A DNA stretch of 64,000 nucleotides from NCBI GenBank assembly GCA_017545665.1, contig JAFWKQ010000050.1, positions 1 to 64,000 of the forward strand, given 5' to 3'. The notes under the pieces were generated by a model. It was not told the DNA's origin. It saw nothing but the letters and a program-made list of their open reading frames with translations, and searched no databases. A program made the translations under genes and the position numbers. This DNA comes from Atopobiaceae bacterium (GTDB lineage: Bacteria; Actinomycetota; Coriobacteriia; Coriobacteriales; Atopobiaceae). Below, piece after piece: positions 25,471 through 34,746 of this stretch (the first letter of the stretch is position 1; each line of letters starts with the position of its first letter).

Positions 25471-27049
25471 AGAGGAACTCGCCTCCGTCTCCGGTTGTAT
25501 CGAAGTTAAAGGCAAGCATTATAATTGCCGCGACGATTGCATACACGAGCAGACGCGCGGCGTAAGGACTCGCCAACAGGCGCTCGCGTACGTCCGTGCC
25601 TCGCTCGTACATAAGGTCCACTACAAACACCACCACACATGCCGCTGCAGCAGGCGGTACGAATCCCAGGTATTCCGGCGAGAAGACCCCGGCGTTGGCT
25701 ATGGCCTCGGGAAGCGAGACGGGGGCAAAGTTCAAAAACGTGTTGCGCAAACATACCAAACCGTCGTGCAGGTTTCCCAGGTAGTCGAAGTAGCGACCAA
25801 GGAGCACCACGAAGAACGTGCGCGCTATGGCAAACACGCGCCAGCCAATGGCCTCGCGGTTAAGATGCAGCCGGGCGGATATACGGTCGTAGGTGGGACC
25901 CAACACGTCCGAGCAGGCAATCACCAATCCGTTGTATAAGCCCCAAGCAACAAAGTGCGGTTCCGCACCGTGCCAAACGCCAACCAGCACAAACACCACT
26001 ATGTTGGATACGCCGGCGGGAAGCGTGCGCCCAATCTCCTTGCCCAAATGCGTTTTGCACCATTTGCCAAAGGAGCGCATGGGTTTGGTTATGGCCAGCG
26101 GATAGAATACGAAGTCGCGCATGAATGCGCCCAGCGACATATGCCATCTGCGCCAGAACTCTGCCAGGGAGGTGGAGAAGTACGGCTGTTTGAAATTCTG
26201 CATCATTTGGATGCCAAGCAGTTCCGATACGCCCTCAACGATGTCTATGCCGCCCGAAAAGTCACCGTAGATTTGCAGCGAGTAGAGGAGCACGCCCCAT
26301 AGGGCAAGGATGCCCGGGAAGTTCGGACTCACATTGGCAAACACGCTTGCCACTACGCCGGCAAGCGTGTTTGCGATGGCAATCTTCTTCAAGAGGCCGA
26401 GTCCCAGGCGCAGCAAGCCGCGTCGCATGCCGTCCGCGTTTGGTTGCCTGGGCTGCATTAGCTGGTCGTTCATCTCGTCAAAGCGATTTATGGGGCCCTG
26501 TAGAATCTGCGGGAAGTACGTGACGAACAAAAGGTAGCGTAGGAAGTCCCGTTGCGGGGGATACTTTCCGTTGTATACCTGAATCACGTAGCCTAACGAC
26601 TGGAACGTGTAAAACGATATGCCAAGCGGAAGTATGATGCCCAGGCTATCGGGAGCGGGCTGTAGCTTGACGTAGCAGAGCAGCTGGTTCCAGTATTTGA
26701 AATACCCCAAGATTCCCAGGCATAGCACCAGTGCCGCAACCAGTACTACGCGCCGCCGCTTGGTGTATGCTGCGCGAATGGCCTTCTTCTCGGGCCTGGA
26801 GGTGGCCTGCTTGCGCTCTTCGGCGCACTGTTTGTCCAGCCGCTCCATCTGTAGGGCGCCTACCCAGGTAATCAATGACATGCCCACCATGAGCAGCAAC
26901 GTCTGCCAGCTACCCATAATGAGGTAGAAGCCAAGGCTTGCCACGAGCAGGATAACCCACTGGCGCTTTGGCGCGATGCGACCGATGCCGTAGTAAGCAA
27001 CAAGGAGGACGAGAACAAACAGCAAGAATTTCAGTGAGAAGAGCTCCAC
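25457..27049 (-). CDS. MBOAT-family O-acyltransferase (DltB-like)
   Basis: About 530-aa polytopic membrane protein. The active-site histidine is in LVGVWHGAEPHF, and SLAEFWRRWHMSL is the usual MBOAT signature; ISFYTFQSLGYVIQVY is also conserved. It should pass the activated acyl or D-alanyl group across the membrane to the SGNH protein. I start it at GTG 27049 (VELFSLKFLLF), preceded by AAGGGG, because family members begin with this segment; the frame is open to 27154 without a better start. First gene of the cluster. Confidence 0.85.
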   Translation of the reverse strand: MELFSLKFLLFVLVLLVAYYGIGRIAPKRQWVILLVASLGFYLIMGSWQTLLLMVGMSLITWVGALQMERLDKQCAEERKQATSRPEKKAIRAAYTKRRRVVLVAALVLCLGILGYFKYWNQLLCYVKLQPAPDSLGIILPLGISFYTFQSLGYVIQVYNGKYPPQRDFLRYLLFVTYFPQILQGPINRFDEMNDQLMQPRQPNADGMRRGLLRLGLGLLKKIAIANTLAGVVASVFANVSPNFPGILALWGVLLYSLQIYGDFSGGIDIVEGVSELLGIQMMQNFKQPYFSTSLAEFWRRWHMSLGAFMRDFVFYPLAITKPMRSFGKWCKTHLGKEIGRTLPAGVSNIVVFVLVGVWHGAEPHFVAWGLYNGLVIACSDVLGPTYDRISARLHLNREAIGWRVFAIARTFFVVLLGRYFDYLGNLHDGLVCLRNTFLNFAPVSLPEAIANAGVFSPEYLGFVPPAAAACVVVFVVDLMYERGTDVRERLLASPYAARLLVYAIVAAIIMLAFNFDTTGDGGEFLYANF

Positions 27050-27263
27050 GGAACCCCTTAGTCCAAAGAGTCGTTTGCGTCCTGCATGGTACCATAGCGC
27101 GGCTACATGGCAGCCGAAGCATATAAGAACCACGTTCGTTCCCCATAGCTGCAAAGCTTGCTTCTTACCGCTCGATTCGTTCGTTTGCGGGTCTGATGGC
27201 CACAGGGTGGTGGTGTAGGGCTATGTTTATAAGTGTGTGCAAATCTATGCGTAAGGAGCAGCT

Positions 27264-28934
27264 ATGCCCAATTCTGTTCGCAAGGTCAACGTAATTGGCC
27301 ACCTCAATCCCGATACCGACAGCATCTGCGCTGCCATTAGCTACGCGTACCTCAAAAACCAGCTGGACCACAGCACGGTGTATGAGGCCCGTCGTGCCGG
27401 CGCCGTAAACCGCGAGACAGGCTATGCCCTTAAGCACTTTGGCTTCGAGGAGCCGCGCCTCATTACGAGCGTACGTCCGCAGCTCAAAGACCTTAGCCTT
27501 AGCGAAACCGCAGGCATCGATGCCGAGACAAGCCTCTTTGTGGCCTGGAACCTCATGCGGGAAGAGGGTGTGGGCACCCTGCCCATTACCGACGGCAAGC
27601 GCATGCTCCAGGGCGTCATTGCCGTTCAGGACGTGGCAAACGCGAACATGGACATCTTGGATCGCGAATCGTTGGGCGCAGCACGCACGCCGTACGTCAA
27701 TCTCCTCGACACGCTGCAGGGAACCATGATCGTAGGAGATCCCGCGGGTTACGTCGAAGGCGGCCAGGTATGCGTGGGAACTACTCCCAAGGCCATGGCC
27801 GGTGTGGTAAAGCCGGGCGACACCGTTCTCGTTACCAACCGCTTCAAGGCGCAGGCCTTTGCTCTGGAGCAGGGCGCGGGGTGCCTCATCGTGTGCTGCG
27901 AGGCCGATGTAACAGATCCTATAAAGAAGCTTGCCGAAGATCGCGGTGCCGTGATCATTGGCACGCCATACGATACGTATGCAGCGGCTCGACTCGTTAC
28001 TATGGCGCTTCCCGTACGTGCCAAGATGCTTCCTGCCGACAAGACCGAGTCCTTCTCTATGAATACCGCTGTGGAAGAGGCACAAAAGGTGATGGCGTCC
28101 ACCGGTCATCGCTTCTTCCCCGTGTCGGATGAGGACGGCCGCTACTTTACCCTCATCGCGTCGGGCGACTTGGTTAATCCGCAGAAGAAGAACGTGATTC
28201 TGGTTGACCACGCCGAGGTTTCTCAGATGGTGGATGGCATGGACGAGGCGGAGATTCTGGAGGTCATAGATCACCACCGCGTAGGCACGCTCGAGACCCC
28301 TGGCCCCATCTTCTATCGCCTGCAGCCCGTAGGCTGCACCTGCACCATCATCTACGAGATGTTCCAGGAGAATGGCATTGAGATTCCCGCCAACATCGCC
28401 GGCCTTATGATGAGCGCCATCCTTTCCGACACGCTGTGCTTCCGTTCGCCCACCTGCACGCCACGCGACGAGTATGTGGGCAAGGAGCTCGCCAAGATAT
28501 GTGGCGAGGATCCCGATACCTATAGCGATGCCATGTTCGACGCCGGTGCCGACTTGGAGGGACGCACTGCGGAAGAGGTGTTCAACTCCGACTTCAAGAT
28601 CTTCAGCCGTGGTAACGTGAGCTTTGGCGTGGGACAGGGTTCCTACATGACCGAGAATAGCCGCAAGGCGGGCGAGGAGCTGCTCGCTCCGTACTTCGAG
28701 ACGGCGGCCAAGGTCAAGGACGTGCCTATGATCTTCTATATGTTCACGGATATCAAGAGCCAGACAACCGAGATGCTGTATTGGGGCGAGGGTGCCGAGC
28801 ATCTATGCGCCCGTGCATTTGACGTCGAGGCGACAGACGGCATGGCCGTGCTTCCTGGCGTGGTAAGCCGCAAGAAGCAGGTAATCCCTGCCATGATGAA
28901 CACCCTTGCGAAGCTTGAGGTGGAAGAGCAGTAG
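27264..28934 (+). CDS. ppaC: Manganese-dependent inorganic pyrophosphatase with CBS-DRTGG insert (1)
   Basis: 556-aa family II pyrophosphatase hydrolysing PPi in the cytoplasm. The N-terminal DHH domain has GHLNPDTDSICAA; a CBS pair with a DRTGG domain (about residues 75-300) gives adenine-nucleotide control in this subfamily; then VDHAEVSQ, EVIDHHRVG and the DHHA2 domain with the C-terminal SRKKQVIP. AAGGAGC precedes the ATG. A clear paralogue lies at 30774-32450, convergent to it, with a GH13 gene between them. Confidence 0.95.
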   Translation: MPNSVRKVNVIGHLNPDTDSICAAISYAYLKNQLDHSTVYEARRAGAVNRETGYALKHFGFEEPRLITSVRPQLKDLSLSETAGIDAETSLFVAWNLMREEGVGTLPITDGKRMLQGVIAVQDVANANMDILDRESLGAARTPYVNLLDTLQGTMIVGDPAGYVEGGQVCVGTTPKAMAGVVKPGDTVLVTNRFKAQAFALEQGAGCLIVCCEADVTDPIKKLAEDRGAVIIGTPYDTYAAARLVTMALPVRAKMLPADKTESFSMNTAVEEAQKVMASTGHRFFPVSDEDGRYFTLIASGDLVNPQKKNVILVDHAEVSQMVDGMDEAEILEVIDHHRVGTLETPGPIFYRLQPVGCTCTIIYEMFQENGIEIPANIAGLMMSAILSDTLCFRSPTCTPRDEYVGKELAKICGEDPDTYSDAMFDAGADLEGRTAEEVFNSDFKIFSRGNVSFGVGQGSYMTENSRKAGEELLAPYFETAAKVKDVPMIFYMFTDIKSQTTEMLYWGEGAEHLCARAFDVEATDGMAVLPGVVSRKKQVIPAMMNTLAKLEVEEQ

Positions 28935-28940
28935 CATGCA

Positions 28941-28991
28941 GGTGATGCCTGTTCCCAAGGATTTGTTAGCCCCGTGGGAACAGGCATCACC
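28941..28991 (+). terminator. 17-bp inverted repeat between ppaC and GH13
   Basis: GGTGATGCCTGTTCCCA at 28941-28957 is the exact reverse complement of 28975-28991, with a 17-base loop, followed by ATTTTTA. It lies seven bases after the ppaC stop and ends 22 bases before the next start. Confidence 0.7.
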
Positions 28992-29013
28992 ATTTTTAGG
29001 ATTGGAGTCCAGC

Positions 29014-30678
29014 ATGACGAGTCCAAACGACCTTGCTTGGTGGCAGAAGACAATTGCCTACGAGGTGTATCCCAAAAGCTTCTATGACACCGCCGCGCAG
29101 GGAACCGGCACCATTGCGGGCATTACCGCCAAGCTCGACTACCTTCAGGCGTTGGGCGTGGGTGCCGTTTGGATTACCCCATGCTACAAGAGCCCCATGG
29201 TGGACAACGGTTATGACGTAGCCGACTACTATGCCATCGACCCATCGTTTGGAACGATGGAGCAAATGGACGAGCTCATTGAAAAGGGGCGTGAGCGTGG
29301 CGTACGCATGGTAATGGACCTTGTGTTCAACCACACGTCCGAGCAATGCGCGTGGTTCAAAGAGTCCAGAAAGTCCCGCAACAACGAGTATGCCGACTGG
29401 TACATATGGCGCGATGCCAAGGAGGATGGCTCTGCTCCTACCAACTGGCGGTCCATCTTTGGTGGCAGCGCATGGGAGTGGTGCGAGGAACGCGGGCAGT
29501 ACTATCTGCACACCTTTGCCAAGCAGCAGCCCGACCTCAACTGGGAGAACCCAGAAGTGCGCAAGGCGCTCTTCGATATTGCGAACTTTTGGGCCAACAA
29601 GGGCGTGGGCGGCTTTCGCATAGACGCCATAACCTACATCAAGAAGCCGCCCGTCTTTGAGGATGGTCCCGCGGACGGCGAGGATGGGCTCTATCCCGTA
29701 CATGCCGCCACCGCCAACCAGCCTGGGATATTGGAATACCTCCACGAGTTCAAGGCGAAGGTGCGCGACGGTCGCGACATCTTTATGGTTGGCGAGGCAA
29801 ATGGCGTTGCTGCCACCGAGCTGGACCAATGGGTGGGAGCCGACGGTGTGTTTGACTTGCTCTTTGAGTTTAGCCACATGCACGTTCCCATGGGGGAGGC
29901 CGAGATTTGGTGTCGTCCCGTAACGTGGGAGCTCACCGATCTAAAGCGTGCCCTCGCAGCAAGCCAGAAGGCCACAGCCGCGAATGGCTGGTATCCGGCG
30001 TTCTTCGAGAACCACGACCAGCCACGCTCAACGGTGAATTTCTTCCAATGCGATGGGCCGCTCGCCGCAAAGGCCAAGGTACTTGGTGCGGTGTTGCTTA
30101 CCATGCGCGGCACCCCCTTCCTCTATCAGGGAGAAGAGCTTGGCTATGGCAATGCCACGTGGAAGGGCATAGGCGAGTTCGACGACGTGCAAACGCATGC
30201 GCAGTATGACTTTGCAAAGTCCGAGGGCCTCTCCGATGAGGCCGCATTGGCCGCGTGCACGCGCTTTAGCCGCGACAACGCGCGTACGCCCCTGCAATGG
30301 GACGCGAGTGAGAACGCGGGCTTCTCGGCTGCTCGGCCATGGCTGCCTGTGCATGACGACTATGCAACATGCAACGTTGCGGCTCAGGAAGCAGACGATG
30401 GCTCGCCGCTGTTGTGGTATCGTCGCCTTGCGAGCCTGCGTCTTGCCACGCCCGCTCTGCTTGCGGGCACCTGGCGCGAGCTCATGGAAGACAGCGAGCA
30501 GGTGCTGGCATTCGAGCGTGTTCTTGGCAATGAGCGCGTGGTAACGTTGGCGAACTTCTCCAATGAGCCGGTGGCATACGATTCTGAGCTTGTGGCGGGA
30601 CTCTCGCTTTTGGCCGCCTCGGAGGGCATCGCGGCGCCCGGAAGGCTGGGTCCGCTCGAGGCTGTGGTTTGGGGCTAG
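29014..30678 (+). CDS. GH13 alpha-glucosidase (oligo-1,6-glucosidase / trehalose-6-P hydrolase type)
   Basis: 554-aa cytoplasmic GH13 enzyme cleaving alpha-glucosidic bonds of short oligosaccharides. The conserved regions are MDLVFNHTS, GGFRIDAITY with the nucleophile aspartate, FMVGEANG with the acid glutamate and FFENHDQPR. VDNGYDVADYYAIDP is typical of the oligo-1,6-glucosidase/TreC/MalL group. No PTS or regulator gene is adjacent, so isomaltose-like and trehalose-6-P substrates cannot be told apart. The ATG follows GATTGGAG. Confidence 0.9.
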   Translation: MTSPNDLAWWQKTIAYEVYPKSFYDTAAQGTGTIAGITAKLDYLQALGVGAVWITPCYKSPMVDNGYDVADYYAIDPSFGTMEQMDELIEKGRERGVRMVMDLVFNHTSEQCAWFKESRKSRNNEYADWYIWRDAKEDGSAPTNWRSIFGGSAWEWCEERGQYYLHTFAKQQPDLNWENPEVRKALFDIANFWANKGVGGFRIDAITYIKKPPVFEDGPADGEDGLYPVHAATANQPGILEYLHEFKAKVRDGRDIFMVGEANGVAATELDQWVGADGVFDLLFEFSHMHVPMGEAEIWCRPVTWELTDLKRALAASQKATAANGWYPAFFENHDQPRSTVNFFQCDGPLAAKAKVLGAVLLTMRGTPFLYQGEELGYGNATWKGIGEFDDVQTHAQYDFAKSEGLSDEAALAACTRFSRDNARTPLQWDASENAGFSAARPWLPVHDDYATCNVAAQEADDGSPLLWYRRLASLRLATPALLAGTWRELMEDSEQVLAFERVLGNERVVTLANFSNEPVAYDSELVAGLSLLAASEGIAAPGRLGPLEAVVWG

Positions 30679-30686
30679 GATAAGTG

Positions 30687-30742
30687 AGGCACTCCCGAAC
30701 CCCAGCTAGGGAAAGGTCTCTGGCTGGGGTTCGGGAGTGCCT
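30687..30742. terminator. 20-bp perfect bidirectional terminator hairpin
   Basis: AGGCACTCCCGAACCCCAGC at 30687-30706 pairs exactly with 30723-30742. It lies between the convergent GH13 gene and the second ppaC, so it can serve both. Confidence 0.75.
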
Positions 30743-30773
30743 TGCGCGGATTACAGATGCCTTGCGGGATACG

Positions 30774-32450
30774 CTAGCCCTCTTCCTCCTCAAAGCGCTG
30801 GATAGTGGTCATGAGTGCGGGAATAACCTGCTTCTTTCGACTTACGACACCGGGAAGTACGGCGCGGCCGTCCTTTGTCTTAACGTTAAAGGCACGGGCG
30901 AGCAGTTGGTCTGCATAGGGTCCGTAGTAGAGCATCTCGGTGGTTTGGCTGCGGATGTCGGTAAACATGTAGTAGATAACCGGTATGTGCTTGGCTTTGG
31001 AAGCCGTCTCGAAATACGGCTCGAGCAGTTCCTCTGCGGCGAGGCGGCTGTTCTTGGTCATGAAGCTTGCCTGACCCACACCAAAGCTTGCGTCGCCACG
31101 GCTGAAGATCTTGAAGTCGGAATTGAAAACGTCGTCTGCGGTACGACCCTCTAGGTTGGCACCGGCATCAAACATGGCGTCGCTATAGGCCTCGGGATCC
31201 TCATTGCAAATTCGCGCAAGCGCATGGCCGGCCTCGATGTCGAGCGGCGTGCAGGTGGGGGAGCGGAAGCACAGCGTGTCGGAGAGGATGGCACTCATCA
31301 TAAGACCGGCGATGTCGGCGGGAATCTCCACGTCGTACTCTTGGAACATCTCGTAGATTATGGTGCAGGTGCATCCCACCGGTTCGCAGCGATAGAAAAT
31401 GGGACCAGGCGTTTCGATGGTGCCAACGCGATGGTGGTCGATTATCTCCATAATCTCGGCTTGCGCTATGCCCTCTACCGTTTGTGAGAGTTCGGCGTGG
31501 TCCACAAGAATCACGTGCTTCTTGTCTACGTTTAGCATGTTGGGAGAGCTTACGATGCCAGCATACGTGCCGTCCTCGCGCAGTACGGGGAACACGCGGT
31601 GTTGCGTGCGCGCCATTACGCGCTGCGCGTCTTCCACGGAGGTGTTTACCGAGAAGAACTCGATCTTCTCCTCGGGCAGCATCTTCGCGCGAACTGGGAT
31701 GGCCATGGTTATGAGCCGCGCTGCCGCGAAGGTGTCGTACGGCGTGGTAATAATGGTGCAGCCTCGCTCTTCTGCCAGGTTGTGAATGACGCTGGTAACG
31801 TTTGCCCCGCAGCACACAATGAGGCATCCCGCCCCGCTTTCCAGGGCAAAGCGCTGAGACTCGTAGCGATTCGTAACCAGAATCATGTCGCCGGGAGAAA
31901 CCATGCCATCCATCATCTCGGGCGTGGTGCCAATGGAAAGCTTGCCCATGCGAATGACGTCGTGGGGATTGCCAACAACCATGGCGCCCTGAAGGGTGTC
32001 GAGTACGTTTTGGTAGGGTGTACGTGCTCGACTGAGGGCGAAGTTGTCGAGAATGTCCATGTTTGCGTTGGCGATGTCCTTTACGGCAATGAGTCCTTCA
32101 AGGTCACCTTGGCTGTCAACTACGCAGAGCGTGCCGGTGGCGGTGTCGCGCATAAGGTCCCACGCCACCTCCAGGCTCGTTTCTAGGCCGATGCCCTGCA
32201 GTGGGGTTATGTCGATGTCCTTGATTTGAGGGGCCACGCTGGTAATGAGACGCGGTTCCTCAAAGCCAAAGTGATTGAGCGCAAAGGTGGTCTCGCGATT
32301 TACGGCTCCGGCTCGTCGAGGCTCATAGCCGGTGTTGGTGTTGTCAATGTGATTCTTAAGATATGCGTAGGCAATGGCGGAGCAGATACTGTCGGTATCG
32401 GGATTGAGGTGGCCAATTACATTTACTTTGCGAACGGCTTCGGGCGACAT
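30774..32450 (-). CDS. ppaC: Manganese-dependent inorganic pyrophosphatase with CBS-DRTGG insert (2)
   Basis: 558-aa paralogue of the protein at 27264-28934 with the same layout: GHLNPDTDSICSA, a CBS/DRTGG regulatory insert, LVDHAELSQ, EIIDHHRVG and SRKKQVIPA. Long stretches are identical between the two, but the CBS region differs more (for example DITPLQGIGLETSLEVAW), which suggests different nucleotide responses. The ATG follows AAAGGAAAGGAGC. It is transcribed alone, towards the GH13 gene. Confidence 0.94.
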   Translation of the reverse strand: MSPEAVRKVNVIGHLNPDTDSICSAIAYAYLKNHIDNTNTGYEPRRAGAVNRETTFALNHFGFEEPRLITSVAPQIKDIDITPLQGIGLETSLEVAWDLMRDTATGTLCVVDSQGDLEGLIAVKDIANANMDILDNFALSRARTPYQNVLDTLQGAMVVGNPHDVIRMGKLSIGTTPEMMDGMVSPGDMILVTNRYESQRFALESGAGCLIVCCGANVTSVIHNLAEERGCTIITTPYDTFAAARLITMAIPVRAKMLPEEKIEFFSVNTSVEDAQRVMARTQHRVFPVLREDGTYAGIVSSPNMLNVDKKHVILVDHAELSQTVEGIAQAEIMEIIDHHRVGTIETPGPIFYRCEPVGCTCTIIYEMFQEYDVEIPADIAGLMMSAILSDTLCFRSPTCTPLDIEAGHALARICNEDPEAYSDAMFDAGANLEGRTADDVFNSDFKIFSRGDASFGVGQASFMTKNSRLAAEELLEPYFETASKAKHIPVIYYMFTDIRSQTTEMLYYGPYADQLLARAFNVKTKDGRAVLPGVVSRKKQVIPALMTTIQRFEEEEG

Positions 32451-32638
32451 AAGATGCTCCTTTCCTTTGATGCGCTTTGGTGCGAAGCGAATGGGATGGC
32501 TGACAGAAGATACCTAACCATAAGCTATAACAACAAAGGTGTGTATAGTTGCTCGGTGGGCAGTGGGTATTGTTCGGCGGATGGGTATATGGCCTCGTGA
32601 AGCGTCGCATAACAAGGGTTTAGGCCCCACCGCGATGG

Positions 32639-33018
32639 TTAGTCAGCCAAGATGGCGTCAATTTGGTCGCGTTTGAGCTTGTTGGCCACGTCGAGCTTCC
32701 ATCGCGGAAAGCCAAAGCCAGGGTCTTCGTACTCAAAGTCCTTGAGGGCGATGAGCTTTGCTCGAATGCTGGAGGTAAGAAGGGCTTTGGCCAAGCCTAT
32801 GAAGCTGCGACCAATTTTGGGCCCTTGATGCGCAAGGTAATCCGTGAGGTCATCGTGCTCCATAAGGTAGGGAAGCAAGGCCATGTTTTGGTCGAAGAGC
32901 GGGGCCATGCGCAGGACCTCACCGGTTTCGTTGCTAACCAAAAAACCGTAGTTGTCAGCATGGCGATCCACGTTTACGCACACGGCATCCATGACTACCA
33001 TCCCGCGAAAGAGTTCGC
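32639..33018 (-). pseudogene. C-terminal fragment of a HipA-like kinase
   Basis: About 125 codons match the end of HipA-family kinases: MDAVCVNVDRHADNYGFL holds the catalytic N-x-D-R-H-x-x-N loop and MAPLFDQN the metal-binding D. The N-terminal two thirds are missing: upstream sequence has no HipA-like residues and soon runs into the yfbR gene on the other strand. No HipB-like antitoxin is adjacent. Probably a decayed gene; a short product from an internal ATG cannot be excluded. Confidence 0.65.
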
Positions 33019-33151
33019 TACCTCCATGGGTGGTGACTACGTTGCGTTGTCGTGTTGGTGGCACGCGTTGACTTGCGCCCACCCACATGCCGCCGACCTC
33101 TTTTGTTGTCCCGCGCACGGCGTAGAATGGGCCCAACAGAAAGGAGTTCCT

Positions 33152-33742
33152 ATGGCATCCGAATCGCATTTCTTCGCGCTTCTCTCCAGGCTCAAATACA
33201 TTGAGCGCTGGGCCCTTATGCGCAGTTCCTCGCCAGAAAATTTGGCTGAGCATTCGTTGGAAGTCGCCATGATTGCCCATGCCCTGTGCGTTATCGGCAA
33301 CCAACGCTATGGGCGCAATCTAAACGCCGAGCGTGCGGCGTTGTTGGGCATGTATCACGATGCGTCCGAGATTATTACCGGTGACATGCCCACGCCGGTA
33401 AAGTATTTCAATCCCCAAATACGCCTGGCATATGCCGAGGTGGAGCAGGCCGCGGAGGAGCGTCTGCTGGCCACGCTGCCAGCTGACTTGCGACCAACGT
33501 ACACCGCGATCTTTCGCGGCGAACAGGACGACTACCTCCATCGCTTGGTTAAGGCTGCCGACAAGATCAGCGCGTTCATAAAGTGCGTGGATGAGGCACA
33601 TGCTGGCAACGCGGAGTTTGCGACGGCGGCGCAGAGCACGCAACAGACGCTGGACAAGATGGCGAGCGAGCTTCCCGAAGTGGCGGACTTCATGGATGAG
33701 TTCTTGCCTTCGTATGGCCGTACGTTGGATCAGCTGCTGTAG
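33152..33742 (+). CDS. yfbR: HD-domain 5'-deoxynucleotidase, YfbR type
   Basis: 196-aa HD-domain phosphohydrolase that in E. coli dephosphorylates deoxyribonucleoside 5'-monophosphates. Metal-binding residues are in AEHSLEVAMIAHAL and MYHDASEIITGD; TPVKYF is also typical of YfbR. The ATG follows AAAGGAG. The open frame far upstream is antisense to the HipA-like fragment and is not coding. Transcribed alone, with a hairpin after it. Confidence 0.9.
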   Translation: MASESHFFALLSRLKYIERWALMRSSSPENLAEHSLEVAMIAHALCVIGNQRYGRNLNAERAALLGMYHDASEIITGDMPTPVKYFNPQIRLAYAEVEQAAEERLLATLPADLRPTYTAIFRGEQDDYLHRLVKAADKISAFIKCVDEAHAGNAEFATAAQSTQQTLDKMASELPEVADFMDEFLPSYGRTLDQLL

Positions 33743-33757
33743 GCTCAGTCGGAGATG

Positions 33758-33842
33758 CCCCAAGTTAGGGACAGGCCCCAAGTTTGGGTTTGCGTGCGGT
33801 TGCGTCGCAAGTCCAAACTTGGGGCCTGTCCCCTACTTGAGG
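33758..33842. terminator. Long hairpin between convergent genes
   Basis: About 29 bp with three mismatches: left arm around GGGACAGGCCCCAAGTTT (33769-33786), right arm AAACTTGGGGCCTGTCCC. It separates yfbR from the minus-strand gene ending at 33855. The GGGACAGG block links it to the hairpin at 9916-9994. Confidence 0.65.
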
Positions 33843-33854
33843 TGGTAGCTTGAT

Positions 33855-34613
33855 TTACTCGCCGTCAAACCCGAGATTCTTCTTCATGGAATCGGGGAGT
33901 TTGCTTGCGGCGGAGTCGATGGCATCGACCGTCGAGTCCAGGGCACTGGCTGCGTGCTTCTTGTGTGCCGCAGACTTGGCGCGCATGCTGGTGAGCGCGT
34001 CGCTTCCCTTGGCCTTTACCGCGTCGATGCGTGCTTGATGCTCGGCCTTGCGCTCGTCGCGCTTGTCTGCGCGCTCTTGCTTGTACTCTTTGCGCAGCTG
34101 CTCCTTTACGAGTACAGCGGCCTCGGCCTCCAGCTCGTAGGCACGGCTCACCTCGTCAGCCACGTCTGAGGCATAGCGACGAATGATGGTGACCTCGTAC
34201 TTGTCAAACGCTGCGTCAAACGCGGGCTCGTCCTCATCAACAAGTGCCACGATGGCAACGTCGCCCGCGTACAGCTTAAGGGCAGTGACTTCGAGCATGG
34301 ACGTAAGGTCCATAGCATCGGAGGAGTCAAGAGCATCGCCAACAAGAGCGCCGGTTCCGGCTCCCAGGAGCACGCCAAGCGATCCTCCAAGAATGCCAAC
34401 GAGCGATCCCACAATGACGCCAGTGGATGTGTCGTCCTGCGTAATGACGCCGGTGTCAAAGCCGTCGACGAGGGTAATTGAATCGTCGTCGCACTTCACG
34501 AGTGCGGCTTCGGGCACTACATAGCCTTCCCCAACGGGTGTATTGCGAATCTCGGTGAGTGCCTGATACGCTTCGCTCTCTTGGGCAAAAATGACGGTTA
34601 CTACGTTTTCCAT
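33855..34613 (-). CDS. Hypothetical protein with glycine-rich membrane segment and charged tail
   Basis: 252-aa protein. The N-terminal part (ENVVTVIFAQESEAYQALTEI) resembles DUF1269-like proteins, followed by a glycine-zipper hydrophobic stretch (GVIVGSLVGILGGSLGVLLG) that may insert in the membrane. A long Lys/Arg/Glu/Ala-rich helix (about residues 160-215) and an Ala/Lys-rich tail follow. AAGGAAAAG precedes the ATG at 34613; the open frame above it to 34883 runs through the repeat element and is not coding. Function unknown, perhaps a stress-related membrane protein. Confidence 0.7.
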   Translation of the reverse strand: MENVVTVIFAQESEAYQALTEIRNTPVGEGYVVPEAALVKCDDDSITLVDGFDTGVITQDDTSTGVIVGSLVGILGGSLGVLLGAGTGALVGDALDSSDAMDLTSMLEVTALKLYAGDVAIVALVDEDEPAFDAAFDKYEVTIIRRYASDVADEVSRAYELEAEAAVLVKEQLRKEYKQERADKRDERKAEHQARIDAVKAKGSDALTSMRAKSAAHKKHAASALDSTVDAIDSAASKLPDSMKKNLGFDGE

Positions 34614-34746
34614 TTGCTTTTCCTTACGGCAGTGCTTTCTAGTCAATGCTTGTGGATATGGCATCTGCGGAGCAATGGTATACCAAATAGAAAATAGGCA
34701 AGGCGCTGAAGGGTGTCTCCCCAATCCCTCCCCCATGTCTTGATAC

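Noticed and set aside
27165-28802. Long minus-strand open frame opposite ppaC, and similar long antisense frames opposite fruA, ettA, alr and nnrED
   Set aside because: They are shadows of high-GC third-position codon use; their products show no protein families, whereas the forward frames match known enzymes throughout.
32639-33304. A 221-aa protein including the HipA-like end
   Set aside because: The first 90 or so residues are the antisense of yfbR and show no kinase features; only the last 125 residues are related to HipA.
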